From the NCBI RefSeq assembly GCF_009669305.1, contig NZ_SADB01000005.1, positions 124,001 to 188,000 of the forward strand: a stretch of DNA of 64,000 nucleotides, read 5' to 3'. Both the position numbers and the translations under genes were made by a program. Position 1 is the first letter of the stretch. Each line of letters opens with the position of its first letter. The stretch is from Ancylomarina sp. 16SWW S1-10-2 (GTDB taxonomy: Bacteria; Bacteroidota; Bacteroidia; Bacteroidales; Marinifilaceae). The notes beneath the pieces were generated by a model, which was not told where the DNA came from, did no database searches, and saw only the letters and a program-made list of their open reading frames with translations. This document shows positions 8,573 to 16,983 of this stretch, piece after piece.

Positions 8573-9169
8573 TTATTGTTCATTTAGTTGCTTAAAAGCC
8601 CTTCTAAAATTCTCAGGACTTTGTGCTCCTACAATTCCAATTTTATCGTTAATTATAAAAGTTGGGACACTTGTAATATTATTATCCACACAGAATTTTT
8701 TATTGTCTTTAAGTGCATTCTTGTATTTATCTGTAGCGAAAACGGCATCAACTTCTTCTTCCGAAATACCTACCGATTTAGCAAGCTTTTTAATTTCTGG
8801 TATCAAGCTAATGTTGATGTCCTTAAAAAAGAAAGCCTCGTACATTGCTGTATTGTATTCTTCCGATTTGTTTACAGATTTTGCATACTCAGCAACTTGT
8901 AATGCTTTGTTTGAATTTGGCATTGATGTAATATCTGTAAAGTTGAGACCATGCTGACGACCAAATGCTTGTAATTGCAAGTTCTTCTCTTTGGCATTTG
9001 GAAAATAATCTTCTGATGGAATTCCATGTTCAGGAATATCAGGATGTATCTCGTACCCTTTAAAGATAATTTCGATATCATATTCACTTTTCAATCCATC
9101 AATAATGCCTTTGCCAATATAGCAGTACGGACATTGAAAATCGGAAATCATTGTAATTGTATATTTCAT
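8573..9169 (-). CDS. DsbA-family oxidoreductase (FrnE-like)
   Basis: A 198-residue cytoplasmic thioredoxin-fold protein with the active site CPYC (Cys13, Cys16) in a SDFQCPYCYIGKG context and no signal peptide. The inserted helical domain and the cis-proline region SVPTFIIND are those of FrnE/2-hydroxychromene-2-carboxylate isomerase-like DsbA proteins. Such proteins handle disulphides or glutathione-type adducts under oxidative stress. It lies 15 bp after the radical SAM gene in the same run. Confidence 0.9.
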   Translation of the reverse strand: MKYTITMISDFQCPYCYIGKGIIDGLKSEYDIEIIFKGYEIHPDIPEHGIPSEDYFPNAKEKNLQLQAFGRQHGLNFTDITSMPNSNKALQVAEYAKSVNKSEEYNTAMYEAFFFKDINISLIPEIKKLAKSVGISEEEVDAVFATDKYKNALKDNKKFCVDNNITSVPTFIINDKIGIVGAQSPENFRRAFKQLNEQ

Positions 9170-9184
9170 ATTGTAATGGCATTA

Positions 9185-10063
9185 TTATAATGTTGTACGT
9201 TCAGCAACTCCATTAAGAAAGGTTTGGTCGCTAAAACGAATTGCATCATCAATTGATTGAAGCATTTGCACTTTATCGCGAGGTAATAAACCATTTAATT
9301 GTGCTGTATTAATAGGGTGACTGCCATAAAAAGGCATATTTTCTACTTTAATCAACTCAATAAGTTTGCGCTCTTCTTCAAGTATTTCCAGTTCCGTAGC
9401 CGGTATAAATGTGCCGTTTTCAACGTCTTTCGCTATGTCGCTTCCTGGGAAAAATCCAAGCGAAGTAACACCTACCAAATTAGAACCTGTTTTGTTGATT
9501 AGCTTGGCAGCTTCCGTGGCATTTTCAATTGACTTGCCTTTACCTCCGGCACCCAACATAAAAATGTCATTGTGTCGAATTCCAGCTTTAGTCAAGCGCT
9601 CCAACTGCTCGTAAGCATCATTTATTGTATGACCTTTGTTTACTTTCTTCAATACTTCATCGCTACCTGATTCAAGCCCAACCCACAAATCGTTAATGCG
9701 CATTTCTCTGAGTTCACGAAGTTCGTTATCTGTCTTACTCATAATATTCCTAATAGAAGCATACATGGTAATGACTTCCATTTCAGGAAAGTACTCGATA
9801 ATTTTTGCCGAAATCTCTTTCAATTTACGAGCGCTTAAAACAAAGGCATCTGCATTTAATAGAAAGATTCTTTTCTGTGAACCATAAAACAATTTCGCTT
9901 CCTGCAAATCTTTTTCGATTTGCTCCATCTGCTCAATTTTAAATTGAACATCTTTGTACATGGTGCAAAAGCTACAGCTATTATGGCTACAGCCTACCGT
10001 TACTTGAAGCAGTAAAGTATTCGCCTCAATCGGTGGTCGGTATGTTGTTCCTGTATATTTCAT
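9185..10063 (-). CDS. Radical SAM protein
   Basis: A 292-residue radical S-adenosylmethionine enzyme. The cluster motif is CX4CX2C: Cys25, Cys30 and Cys33 in GCSHNSCSFCTMY. This spacing differs from the canonical CX3CX2C and is seen in some Elp3/HemN-like groups. Later barrel motifs include MYASIRNIM, LWVGLESGSD and IFMLGAGGKG. There is no added C-terminal cluster domain. It is separated by 5 bp from the upstream flavin-ferredoxin protein, which might supply electrons. The substrate is not predictable. Confidence 0.9.
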   Translation of the reverse strand: MKYTGTTYRPPIEANTLLLQVTVGCSHNSCSFCTMYKDVQFKIEQMEQIEKDLQEAKLFYGSQKRIFLLNADAFVLSARKLKEISAKIIEYFPEMEVITMYASIRNIMSKTDNELRELREMRINDLWVGLESGSDEVLKKVNKGHTINDAYEQLERLTKAGIRHNDIFMLGAGGKGKSIENATEAAKLINKTGSNLVGVTSLGFFPGSDIAKDVENGTFIPATELEILEEERKLIELIKVENMPFYGSHPINTAQLNGLLPRDKVQMLQSIDDAIRFSDQTFLNGVAERTTL

Positions 10064-10068
10064 AATTC

Positions 10069-10704
10069 TTATTTTCCTTCTAATTTAACGACTGCACCTA
10101 CTGGGCAAACCTCCATACAATTTCCGCAATGCAAACAATTCTCTTGTACTATTTCGTAGGGCTCGCTAATACGAATGCAATTTTGAGGACATTTATCCAC
10201 ACATAAACCGCAGGCATTACAATCATCTGTAATCTGATAGCCAAAAGCTTGTACTTCTTTTCCTCCAAATGCAAAACTTCCTCTTGTAATGGGTTTCGTG
10301 CTTAAATCAAAAAACTCACCTTGTCCTTTATACAGATGGAATATATCTAGAGCTGTTCGGCTTTCCATGCTTGGATAAATATCAGCCATGTATGGATTTT
10401 TCTCAAAAATTTCCTCTCGCTTTTCAGAACCAATATTCCTTACCGAACCGGCTATGGAAATGGCTTTCTTCGCCATGGAACCTGCCCCAGCAGTCATCCC
10501 GCTTAAGGAAATGTAGCCTTTGTTCATCAGTTGCGTGTAGAAAGCTTTTCCTTTTGCAGTCAAAAAATAAATGCCATCCTCATCGTGCAACATGATGTCA
10601 ATCACTCTAGTTACCGGCAAGCCTTTCTCGTCGGTAGTTGCTACAACAACCGAGTGAATTTCTTCGGCTAAAACTTTCATGTAGGTTTTTGTTTCTATTT
10701 TCAT
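10069..10704 (-). CDS. Pyridoxamine-oxidase-fold flavoprotein fused to 2x[4Fe-4S] ferredoxin
   Basis: A 211-residue fusion. Residues 1-150 form a split-barrel FMN-binding domain of the pyridoxamine 5'-phosphate oxidase type. The C-terminus holds two complete four-cysteine clusters: Cys162/165/168/172 (CNACGLCVDKCP) and Cys190/193/196/200 (CLHCGNCMEVCP). It is probably a small electron carrier that moves electrons between flavin and iron-sulphur partners. The tight link to the radical SAM gene (5 bp) suggests joint work. Confidence 0.9.
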   Translation of the reverse strand: MKIETKTYMKVLAEEIHSVVVATTDEKGLPVTRVIDIMLHDEDGIYFLTAKGKAFYTQLMNKGYISLSGMTAGAGSMAKKAISIAGSVRNIGSEKREEIFEKNPYMADIYPSMESRTALDIFHLYKGQGEFFDLSTKPITRGSFAFGGKEVQAFGYQITDDCNACGLCVDKCPQNCIRISEPYEIVQENCLHCGNCMEVCPVGAVVKLEGK

Positions 10705-10739
10705 AGTGCAACTTGTTAGAGTAATCTGGGCTTAAGTAT

Positions 10740-11660
10740 TTAATTTTTGAATAAGAAATTAGCTGTGCCTTGCAAGTAAAAAGGCCATCCAAAATTTGGG
10801 TATGCTTCGTTCATCTTAGCCAAGAATTCTTCTTTATTGGTCGATGCTTTAGCAATGCTCTTTAAATCTTGAAGGTAATGGAGCTTAATAGTTACATCTC
10901 CTTGTGTTTCTGGCTCTCCGTGTGAGCTAAAAATAACATCGTAGCCTTTCTTCTGATAACCTTCTAATTGAGCGATATACTGATCTAAAAATTCAAAAGA
11001 AAAAATAAGAGCGTGCTTGTCGTGACCTAACATGTGTGGGTGAATTGCATTGATTTCAGGAATTGCCACATCGAAAGCAAAATCTTTATTCGAAATGTCA
11101 AATTTTATTCCAGCAATCTCATTCACACCTTCTTCCATTAAAACTGTAGGCTTGTAAATCGTCACATCCATAGGATCGCCAAAACGCTTTTTTAAACCAA
11201 TTAAAGATGGCGCTCCAGCACCTGTAGCATAATGATCTATGGCATGTTGCATGGAATAAACATTGGTAAATTCCAGCTTGTCTGTTTTAATAAAATCCGC
11301 TCCAATTGGATGATAAGAAACAATCAAATCGATGCTTTTGTGTCCTAAGCCAGTTATGTAGTTTATTAACTCTTCATAATTATCTCTTACAGGTGGTGAT
11401 TCAAGCAATACAGCTTTTCCGTTTTTTTCCAAGATAAATACAAAGGTTCCGAAGAAATCTTTGGTTTCGTAGGCGTGTAACTTTACGTCGCCATAATCAT
11501 AAACCCACATGGTTCCCTTTTCAAGTTGAACTGTTGTGTTGCTCACGGTGAATTTGCGCATACTTTCTTCTCTAAACATTTCTTTTTTCTGTGCTGAGAC
11601 AAGGAATGTTGAACTCACTAATATGATTGCACTGATAAGCGCTAAGATATTTTTTTTCAT
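10740..11660 (-). CDS. Exported metallo-beta-lactamase-fold-like protein, metal motif not conserved
   Basis: A 306-residue secreted protein with signal peptide KKNILALISAIILVSSTFLVSAQ. Blocks such as GTFVFILEKNGKAVLLESP, IDLIVSYHPIGAD, MLGHDKHALIFS and VIFSSHGEPE have the layout of metallo-beta-lactamase-fold hydrolases. The HxHxDH motif is replaced by SYHPIGAD, so metal binding may be altered. The start chosen is the second in-frame ATG, next to the signal peptide. It lies in the operon between the beta-propeller and the flavin-ferredoxin gene. Function unknown. Confidence 0.65.
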   Translation of the reverse strand: MKKNILALISAIILVSSTFLVSAQKKEMFREESMRKFTVSNTTVQLEKGTMWVYDYGDVKLHAYETKDFFGTFVFILEKNGKAVLLESPPVRDNYEELINYITGLGHKSIDLIVSYHPIGADFIKTDKLEFTNVYSMQHAIDHYATGAGAPSLIGLKKRFGDPMDVTIYKPTVLMEEGVNEIAGIKFDISNKDFAFDVAIPEINAIHPHMLGHDKHALIFSFEFLDQYIAQLEGYQKKGYDVIFSSHGEPETQGDVTIKLHYLQDLKSIAKASTNKEEFLAKMNEAYPNFGWPFYLQGTANFLFKN

Positions 11661-11713
11661 TTTTATATTTTTATCATCCAAGCCATAGGCTAGGGTAATT
11701 TCTCAATTTGTTA

Positions 11714-12658
11714 TTAATTTTTATCTTCTTTCAGATTTAGTTCTACGATTTTGGCCGTTACAACTTCATCTTTATTAGCTTTTAGCATACCTCCATTACC
11801 CGATACCAGTAAGGTACTTTTAGAACCATATTTCCAAGTAAGACAGGTGCAACCTGTCACTCCCTGTTCCGCTTCCGCGATAATACTTACTTTTCCTTGT
11901 GGTGTTATTTTAATAATTTTATCGTAGATGTGAGTGGCAGCATAAATGTTGTTTTGTGCATCCATTTCAAAATCATCAATAAACACATTTTCATGAAGGA
12001 TTTCTGGATCACCAGCTTTATCACCCTTTAGAAGTGGAATTTTCACCATCAACATTTTACCCGTATTGCTGATATAAACAGAATTGCCTTTTACCTTAAT
12101 TCCATTGACTCCTGGACTTTGCTTTTCGATAGAAGGACTAGCTAATAAATCATTCTGTAGCCAAATACTTGTAGAAGCATCCTTAATATTCAGTTTCCAA
12201 ATAACACCTTTAAAAGAATCAGCAATTAAAAAATTGTTCTTGTTTAGTTTGGCAATACCGTTTAATAGAATTCCTTCAGGAACTGTTGCTACTATCTTCG
12301 ATTCTCCCCTTTTCAGGTTTAATTGAAGGATAACAGCTTCTTTTTTATCTGAAGTTCCAGTTACCAATAAATTGTTATCATCTAAAAATGTGAGTCCAGC
12401 CAGCATGCCATCAAAATCGACAAGAGTCTTTACATTTCCATCTTTTATACGGTAAACCAAACCCTGCATTAAATTGGTGGTGTAAATCGAGCCATCTTTC
12501 CCCGAAGCTACACTTTCCAAAAACTCAAAACGATTGAATTCTTGTACGATCTTACTCTTTACAAGACTTATCGTTTTATCCTTGTAAGGATTATTTACCT
12601 GAGCAAATGTTCCAAGGAATAGAAACAAGAGGGCGTTTACTAATAGTGTTTTTTTCAT
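11714..12658 (-). CDS. Exported SMP-30/NHL-type beta-propeller protein
   Basis: A 314-residue protein with a signal peptide (LLVNALLFLFLGTFAQ) followed by about six blade repeats. Patterns such as GSIYTTNLMQGLVYRI, LLNGIAKLNKNNFLIADS, GVNGIKVKGNSVYISNTGK and NNIYAATHIYDKIIKI are those of the gluconolactonase/SMP-30-like superfamily. A likely periplasmic lactonase or binding protein; catalytic metal ligands cannot be assigned with confidence. It lies 2 bp downstream of the secreted ABM protein. A decayed relative lies at 18643-19080. Confidence 0.8.
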   Translation of the reverse strand: MKKTLLVNALLFLFLGTFAQVNNPYKDKTISLVKSKIVQEFNRFEFLESVASGKDGSIYTTNLMQGLVYRIKDGNVKTLVDFDGMLAGLTFLDDNNLLVTGTSDKKEAVILQLNLKRGESKIVATVPEGILLNGIAKLNKNNFLIADSFKGVIWKLNIKDASTSIWLQNDLLASPSIEKQSPGVNGIKVKGNSVYISNTGKMLMVKIPLLKGDKAGDPEILHENVFIDDFEMDAQNNIYAATHIYDKIIKITPQGKVSIIAEAEQGVTGCTCLTWKYGSKSTLLVSGNGGMLKANKDEVVTAKIVELNLKEDKN

Positions 12659-12660
12659 GA

Positions 12661-13590
12661 TTACTTAATTTCTGTTATGAAATTCATTCCATCTTCCATA
12701 TTTCCAATGACAGCCTCGTTTAATAACGCACCTGTTTTTTCAGCATAAGGCTGCTTCATGTGAATTTTCCATATTGCAGCTGGATTTCTCCAGTTTTCAT
12801 GCACAACGAAAGTATCATCAGCGCCATCAACAGTGTAAAAATCAAAAAAGAGATTCCCCTTTTCATTGTGAGTATTCGCAACATGATCTTCAAATCTTTT
12901 GATGACTTGCTCACGGTATCCATCTTTAATTTTGAAAATGAAGAATAGAGCTTCCTCCTTATCTTCTGGATTTACTGAATTTTTATCGTGCATAGGAGCA
13001 AACTTCGTTTCTCCCAATTTCATAATTATTGGAGCCGATGCTAAGGCTTTTCCCGCCAATGCTTTAATTTCATGAGAATATGAAAATTCCTTATGAAGTT
13101 CATATGCATCTGCATCTTTCCATCGTGAATACACATAAAGCACATTTGGCTTTTTGTCGTCAGAATATAACTTCATTTCCACATTTCCGGCTTCCAAAAC
13201 AGAAGCATGCAAACTTTTAGTAGCCGCTTCAGTAAATGCTTTTGTAAACTCAGGTTTCACGGTAAATTTCACTAGTTGTGTCATCATATCTTTCTGTTCT
13301 TTTGGATAGACTTCGGTTTTAATCTTACCTCTAAAACGACCAAGCTTTTTCAAGTCTGATTGATTGGTTCCATTGAATTCCTGAAATACACCTCCATTGT
13401 ATATAGCCAAATCGCCAGAAGGATAATTCTTCGTTGACTCAAAGAAAAAGTTATCGATATTTTGAGACATTGATAAAGCATCATTTTCAAGATCAACTTC
13501 AAGAACTAATTTCTCTGTAGTTTGAGCTGAGGTTTTAATTCCAAAGGTGAGAGCGAACATAAATATTAGCACGTTTACAATCTTTTTCAT
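12661..13590 (-). CDS. Exported protein with two antibiotic-biosynthesis-monooxygenase-like domains
   Basis: A 309-residue protein with a signal peptide ending near KTSAQ, an extra ~70-residue N-terminal segment, then two dimeric alpha-beta barrel (ABM) domains. The second half (FFIFKIKDGYREQVIKRF to NEAVIGNMEDGMNFITEI) aligns closely with the cytoplasmic neighbour at 13617, so the two are paralogues, one exported. ABM domains occur in cofactor-free monooxygenases acting on quinols and in signal-degrading LsrG-type enzymes. Activity unproven. Confidence 0.75.
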   Translation of the reverse strand: MKKIVNVLIFMFALTFGIKTSAQTTEKLVLEVDLENDALSMSQNIDNFFFESTKNYPSGDLAIYNGGVFQEFNGTNQSDLKKLGRFRGKIKTEVYPKEQKDMMTQLVKFTVKPEFTKAFTEAATKSLHASVLEAGNVEMKLYSDDKKPNVLYVYSRWKDADAYELHKEFSYSHEIKALAGKALASAPIIMKLGETKFAPMHDKNSVNPEDKEEALFFIFKIKDGYREQVIKRFEDHVANTHNEKGNLFFDFYTVDGADDTFVVHENWRNPAAIWKIHMKQPYAEKTGALLNEAVIGNMEDGMNFITEIK

Positions 13591-13616
13591 CTTAGAAGTT
13601 TATTAAATTATTGTTA

Positions 13617-14249
13617 TTAAGCTATCTCAGTAACGAAGTTCATATATTGATCTAAGTCTCCAACGACAGCTTCATTCATCAATTTTCCTGTTTCTACTGC
13701 ATATGGCTGGTTAAAGTGAATATCCCATACATCCGATTCTTTTCTCCAATGCTCGTAAACAGCTAACGTATCATCTTGTCCATCGATGGTATACAAATCA
13801 AAAAGAATATTTCCTTGTTCCTCTTTTCTTGTACTTGTAACGTGAGTTTCGAACTGTTTCAGTAGTTTCTCACGATATCCTTGCTTGATTTTGAAAATGA
13901 AGAAAATAATAAATACATCATCTTCGGGATTGGCTCTGTTTAGATTCTTCTCATAAAGTGGAGCTGGATTGGTTTCTCCAAGATCCATTACATTAACAGA
14001 TTCCACTACTGTATTTACTAGCTCTACCACTTTTTGAGTGTAAGCTTGCTTTGTGTGATAATCAAGAGCTTCCTGATCTGCCCATCTTTCATATCCAAAG
14101 AAAATATTGGGATTTTTATTGTCAACAAAAAGTTTCATTTCTAAAAGGCCAGCCTCTGTTTCAGCACCTTTTTTATCTTCAATAAGTGCAGCCTTAAATT
14201 CGTCTGCGCTCTCTGGTTTTACTTCGAATTTTACAATTTGTGTAAGCAT
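13617..14249 (-). CDS. Tandem ABM-domain protein (putative quinol/aldehyde monooxygenase)
   Basis: A 210-residue cytoplasmic protein built of two antibiotic-biosynthesis-monooxygenase domains (about 1-95 and 105-210), each opening with a strand such as LTQIVKFEVKPES or FIIFFIFKIKQGYREK and carrying an ...YERW/YEHW block. It is the first gene of a same-strand run down to 7205. A promoter and bipartite operator lie about 60-130 bp upstream. Substrate unknown; role in degrading reactive aromatic or aldehyde compounds is inferred from the neighbours. Confidence 0.8.
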   Translation of the reverse strand: MLTQIVKFEVKPESADEFKAALIEDKKGAETEAGLLEMKLFVDNKNPNIFFGYERWADQEALDYHTKQAYTQKVVELVNTVVESVNVMDLGETNPAPLYEKNLNRANPEDDVFIIFFIFKIKQGYREKLLKQFETHVTSTRKEEQGNILFDLYTIDGQDDTLAVYEHWRKESDVWDIHFNQPYAVETGKLMNEAVVGDLDQYMNFVTEIA

Positions 14250-14307
14250 TATAGTCTCTCTTTTATATATTAAAAAAAGTATATTTTATTTCTGTTTTTA
14301 TATTACT

Positions 14308-14378
14308 CAAAGCTACATTGAAACATCTAGTAAATAGGAATACAAAAACGCCCTTGAGTGGTAATTTTACCCCACAGT
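14308..14378 (-). promoter_or_regulatory. Promoter with bipartite activator site (probable AraC operator), copy A
   Basis: On the minus strand a -7 box TAGCTTTG (14308-14315) precedes the ABM operon with no -33 box. Starting 30 bp from the end of the -7 box is a bipartite site: AAAACGCCCTTG (14345-14356) and TTTACCCC (14366-14373), plus-strand spelling, 21 bp apart from start to start. The same site and identical spacing occur at 20020-20089. Two direct half-sites 21 bp apart fit AraC-family binding, and the missing -33 box fits activator dependence. Confidence 0.65.
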
Positions 14379-14383
14379 AATAG

Positions 14384-14857
14384 TTAATTTCCAGTATTTA
14401 AATAGAATGGAAAGTCTTTGCTCATTATTTCTTGTATTTCTATGATGTTACCATCTGGATCGCGACCATATGTTGCTCGTACTGCTCCATCCACAAAATC
14501 TCCTGGAGGTGCATTAAACTTCATTCCAGCCGCTACAAGTCTCTCATATTCGCTATGAATATCTGTTACATCAAGACATATATGCGTATATCCATGATCA
14601 TTGGGTGGATAGAGTGAATCTTTTGACTTTGGCTTAGGGGTATAATATTCAAAGATTTCAATATAAACGTTGTTTAATCTGAGCATAGCTTGTTGGGCAG
14701 ATGAGTCTTTTAAGCCAACTGCCTGATCGAAGCTTTTGTTTCCTTTATCCCAACCTCCTTTTGAAACAAACTCTGCACCTATTACATTACAATAGAATGC
14801 AATTATTTGTTCAAAATTAGAGGTAGATATAGCAATATGATGAATTCCATTTATCAT
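14384..14857 (-). CDS. VOC-family (glyoxalase/dioxygenase fold) protein
   Basis: A 157-residue vicinal-oxygen-chelate protein. It opens GIHHIAISTSNFEQIIAFY with the first metal histidine, has HGYTHICLDVTD in the middle and ends GRDPDGNIIEIQE with the metal glutamate, the standard ligand layout of two paired VOC modules. Family members include glyoxalases, epimerases and ring-cleaving dioxygenases. The start given is the internal ATG next to the domain; the longer frame would overlap the quinone reductase remnant upstream. Confidence 0.85.
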   Translation of the reverse strand: MINGIHHIAISTSNFEQIIAFYCNVIGAEFVSKGGWDKGNKSFDQAVGLKDSSAQQAMLRLNNVYIEIFEYYTPKPKSKDSLYPPNDHGYTHICLDVTDIHSEYERLVAAGMKFNAPPGDFVDGAVRATYGRDPDGNIIEIQEIMSKDFPFYLNTGN

Positions 14858-14873
14858 GATGATGTCTATAATT

Positions 14874-15060
14874 TTATATTGTAACAACTTCTTTTCCTAC
14901 CGTTCTTCCTGATTCTAGTTCTAAATGTGCATTAGCCATTTCTGTAAATAGAAATGTTTTAGACACATGAGCTTTTAAGATTCCTGCTTCTAGTAATCCT
15001 TTTAGAGTATTCATATCCTTCGCACTAGACTGAACCAATAAAGCTGGCACGCTACCATTT
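14874..15060 (-). pseudogene. Truncated C-terminal fragment of a quinone oxidoreductase
   Basis: The minus strand translates without a stop for about 60 residues as SVPALLVQSSAKDMNTLK, then KAHVSKTF and HLELESGRTVGK, ending at a TAA. This closely matches the last 60 residues of the intact enzyme at 15812-16753, in protein and DNA. The N-terminal ~80% is missing and no start codon in context is present. It is a relic of a duplicated gene, probably left by deletion after a tandem duplication. Confidence 0.9.
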
Positions 15061-15144
15061 TAAACTTAACTACTTATACATTAGACTTATGCATTTTTTA
15101 ATGTAGCTACAAAACTTTCGCAATGTTCCGCTTTGTTGTGAATT

Positions 15145-15798
15145 TTATAATAGGGTAATAATTTCTTCTTCTGGGAATCTAGATTTTGGTAATGCCGCAT
15201 TAAAATCAGTCTCTTTTCGATATCCTAGAGACACCATAGCCAAAGCTGTATATCCTTTTTCACGTAAGCCAAACTCTTCATCTAAAGCTTTTACATCAAC
15301 ACCCTCCATTGGACAAGCATCTATACCTAATGCTGCAGCACCTAATAAAAGAGAACCCATATTTAGGTAAACTTGTTTTTCCATCCAATGAGGTAAATCT
15401 TTAAGGTCGTAACGGTGAAAATCTGCAAACATCATACGACCACCGAACATTTGATCTTTAAATTCTTGTTCTGCAAATCGACCATCTTTATCTTCTTGCT
15501 CTAAAATGCTTTTCATGTACTTTTCATCTGCATCAACTCTTGTTGCAAAAACAATTACGTGAGAAGCATCTAAAACCTTTGGTGTATTAAATTTGAAGGC
15601 ACCTTCTGTTCCTTTTGCAATACGCTCTTTACCTTCTTTTGTGTTTGCAATTATAAAATGCCAAGGTTGTAGGTTTACACTTGATGGACTTAAGCGTAAT
15701 AATGCTTTTACTTGCTCAAAATCTTCATCCGAAATTGTTTTTGAAGCATCAAATTCTTTTACTGTATATCGTTTATTTAAAACATCTATTAAATTCAT
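15145..15798 (-). CDS. NAD(P)H-dependent nitroreductase family oxidoreductase
   Basis: A 217-residue FMN enzyme of the NfsB type. N-terminal MNLIDVLNKRYTVKEFD and SPSSVNLQPWHFIIANT match the FMN-binding elements; GIDACPMEGVD and GYRKETDFN appear near the end, as in the 7205 paralogue. The start used is the ATG 13 bp after the stop of the upstream quinone reductase; a longer frame would overlap it. The two genes form an operon facing the HxlR regulator, so HxlR probably controls both. Confidence 0.9.
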   Translation of the reverse strand: MNLIDVLNKRYTVKEFDASKTISDEDFEQVKALLRLSPSSVNLQPWHFIIANTKEGKERIAKGTEGAFKFNTPKVLDASHVIVFATRVDADEKYMKSILEQEDKDGRFAEQEFKDQMFGGRMMFADFHRYDLKDLPHWMEKQVYLNMGSLLLGAAALGIDACPMEGVDVKALDEEFGLREKGYTALAMVSLGYRKETDFNAALPKSRFPEEEIITLL

Positions 15799-15811
15799 AT
15801 CTATATTTTTT

Positions 15812-16753
15812 TTAAAATTTAACAATTACTTTTCCAACCGTTCTACCAGACTCAAGTTCTAAGTGTGCTTTCGCCATTTCTGCAAATGGAAATGTTTTAG
15901 ACACATGAGCTTTTATTACGCCAGTTTCCAATAACTCTTTTAGCGTATTCATATCTTTTGCACTCGACTGAACCAATAAAGCTGATACGCTGATATTTTT
16001 ATCTGCTAATTTTTGAGCTTCCTCAATTATTTCAGGTGAGCTAGGTAAGGATATAATTGAACCACCTTCGCGCATTACTTTTAAAGACTTCATTAAAATG
16101 TCGCCTCCCATTCCATCTAATATAAAATCGATATCAGTTGCAACTTCTTCAAAAGCTTGTGTACGATAATCAATGTGTTCATCTGCACCTAGGCTCATTA
16201 CAAAATCTCTGTTCTTAGCAGAAGAGGTTGTGATAACATAAGCGCCCAAGTGTTTGGCAATTTGAATTGCAAAATGACCAACACCACCCGAACCAGCATG
16301 AATCAAAACACGATCATCTTTCTTGACTCTACTTTCTAAAACCTGCAATGCAGTAAGAGCAGCTAAAGTTGTAGCGGCAGCCTCTTCGAAAGAAGTGTTC
16401 ACTGGCATTTTAGCCAAATGATTTTCTGGAGCAGCTACAAACTCAGCATATGCATTTCCAGCACCTGGAAAGTTGACCATTCCAAACACTTTGTCTCCAA
16501 TCTTAAATTGTGATACATTTTCTCCAACAGCAACTACCGATCCTGCTAAATCCCATCCTAAAATAACAGGACGTGTTGCACCATACATCATCGTAAGTCC
16601 TTCTTCAGTACTTCTAATTTTATAGTCTACTGGGTTAATACTAATAGCTTTTGTTTCAACTAGCACTTCGTTATTTTTAAGCACAGGCTTATTGATATCC
16701 ATCAACATTAGGTTTTCAGAACTTCCGGCTTTATCTAATACAATTGCTTTCAT
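15812..16753 (-). CDS. NADP-dependent quinone oxidoreductase (zinc-less MDR family)
   Basis: A 313-residue medium-chain dehydrogenase/reductase. The catalytic N-terminal domain contains NPVDYKIRSTEEG and VILGWDLAGSVVAVG, with no structural zinc cysteine cluster. The Rossmann motif is IHAGSGGVGHFAIQIAKHLGA (about residues 150-170), cofactor-specific to NADPH quinone reductases. It reduces quinones or enones, in keeping with the adjoining nitroreductase. The promoter and dyads divergent from hxlR lie directly upstream. A fragment of a second copy is at 14874. Confidence 0.9.
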   Translation of the reverse strand: MKAIVLDKAGSSENLMLMDINKPVLKNNEVLVETKAISINPVDYKIRSTEEGLTMMYGATRPVILGWDLAGSVVAVGENVSQFKIGDKVFGMVNFPGAGNAYAEFVAAPENHLAKMPVNTSFEEAAATTLAALTALQVLESRVKKDDRVLIHAGSGGVGHFAIQIAKHLGAYVITTSSAKNRDFVMSLGADEHIDYRTQAFEEVATDIDFILDGMGGDILMKSLKVMREGGSIISLPSSPEIIEEAQKLADKNISVSALLVQSSAKDMNTLKELLETGVIKAHVSKTFPFAEMAKAHLELESGRTVGKVIVKF

Positions 16754-16859
16754 AAGTCTATCATTTTAAGTTTGTGTCATACGAAATTGTTCTTTTCGTA
16801 TATTTCTGTGTGGCAAAAACTTTAAGTAGAAACGCTTCATACTACTTGCTTCAACCAAT

Positions 16860-16929
16860 ACTATCATTTGTATAGTGACAAAAGTATGTATAGTTTTAAT
16901 TTCTCACAATAACGGTCAAAAATGATAGT
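16860..16929 (-). promoter_or_regulatory. Promoter and dyad operator of the quinone reductase operon
   Basis: On the minus strand, TTG (16907-16909), a 20-nt spacer and TACTTTTG (16879-16886) form a good Bacteroidota promoter. The dyad ACTAT-N7-ATAGT (16860-16876) covers the predicted start of transcription. A further perfect 10-bp inverted repeat, ACTATCATTT (16860-16869) and AAATGATAGT (16920-16929), brackets the promoter. The half-site ACTAT/ATAGT is shared with the dyad at the hxlR promoter, so HxlR is the likely ligand. Confidence 0.65.
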
Positions 16930-16983
16930 ACCTAATTAAATTCTTAATTAACTGTATAACAGATTTATAACAAACTAAAAATA

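Noticed and set aside
7234-9887. Several plus-strand frames of 60-130 codons opposite the detoxification genes
   Set aside because: They are antisense shadows of well-supported minus-strand genes, lacking domains or start context.
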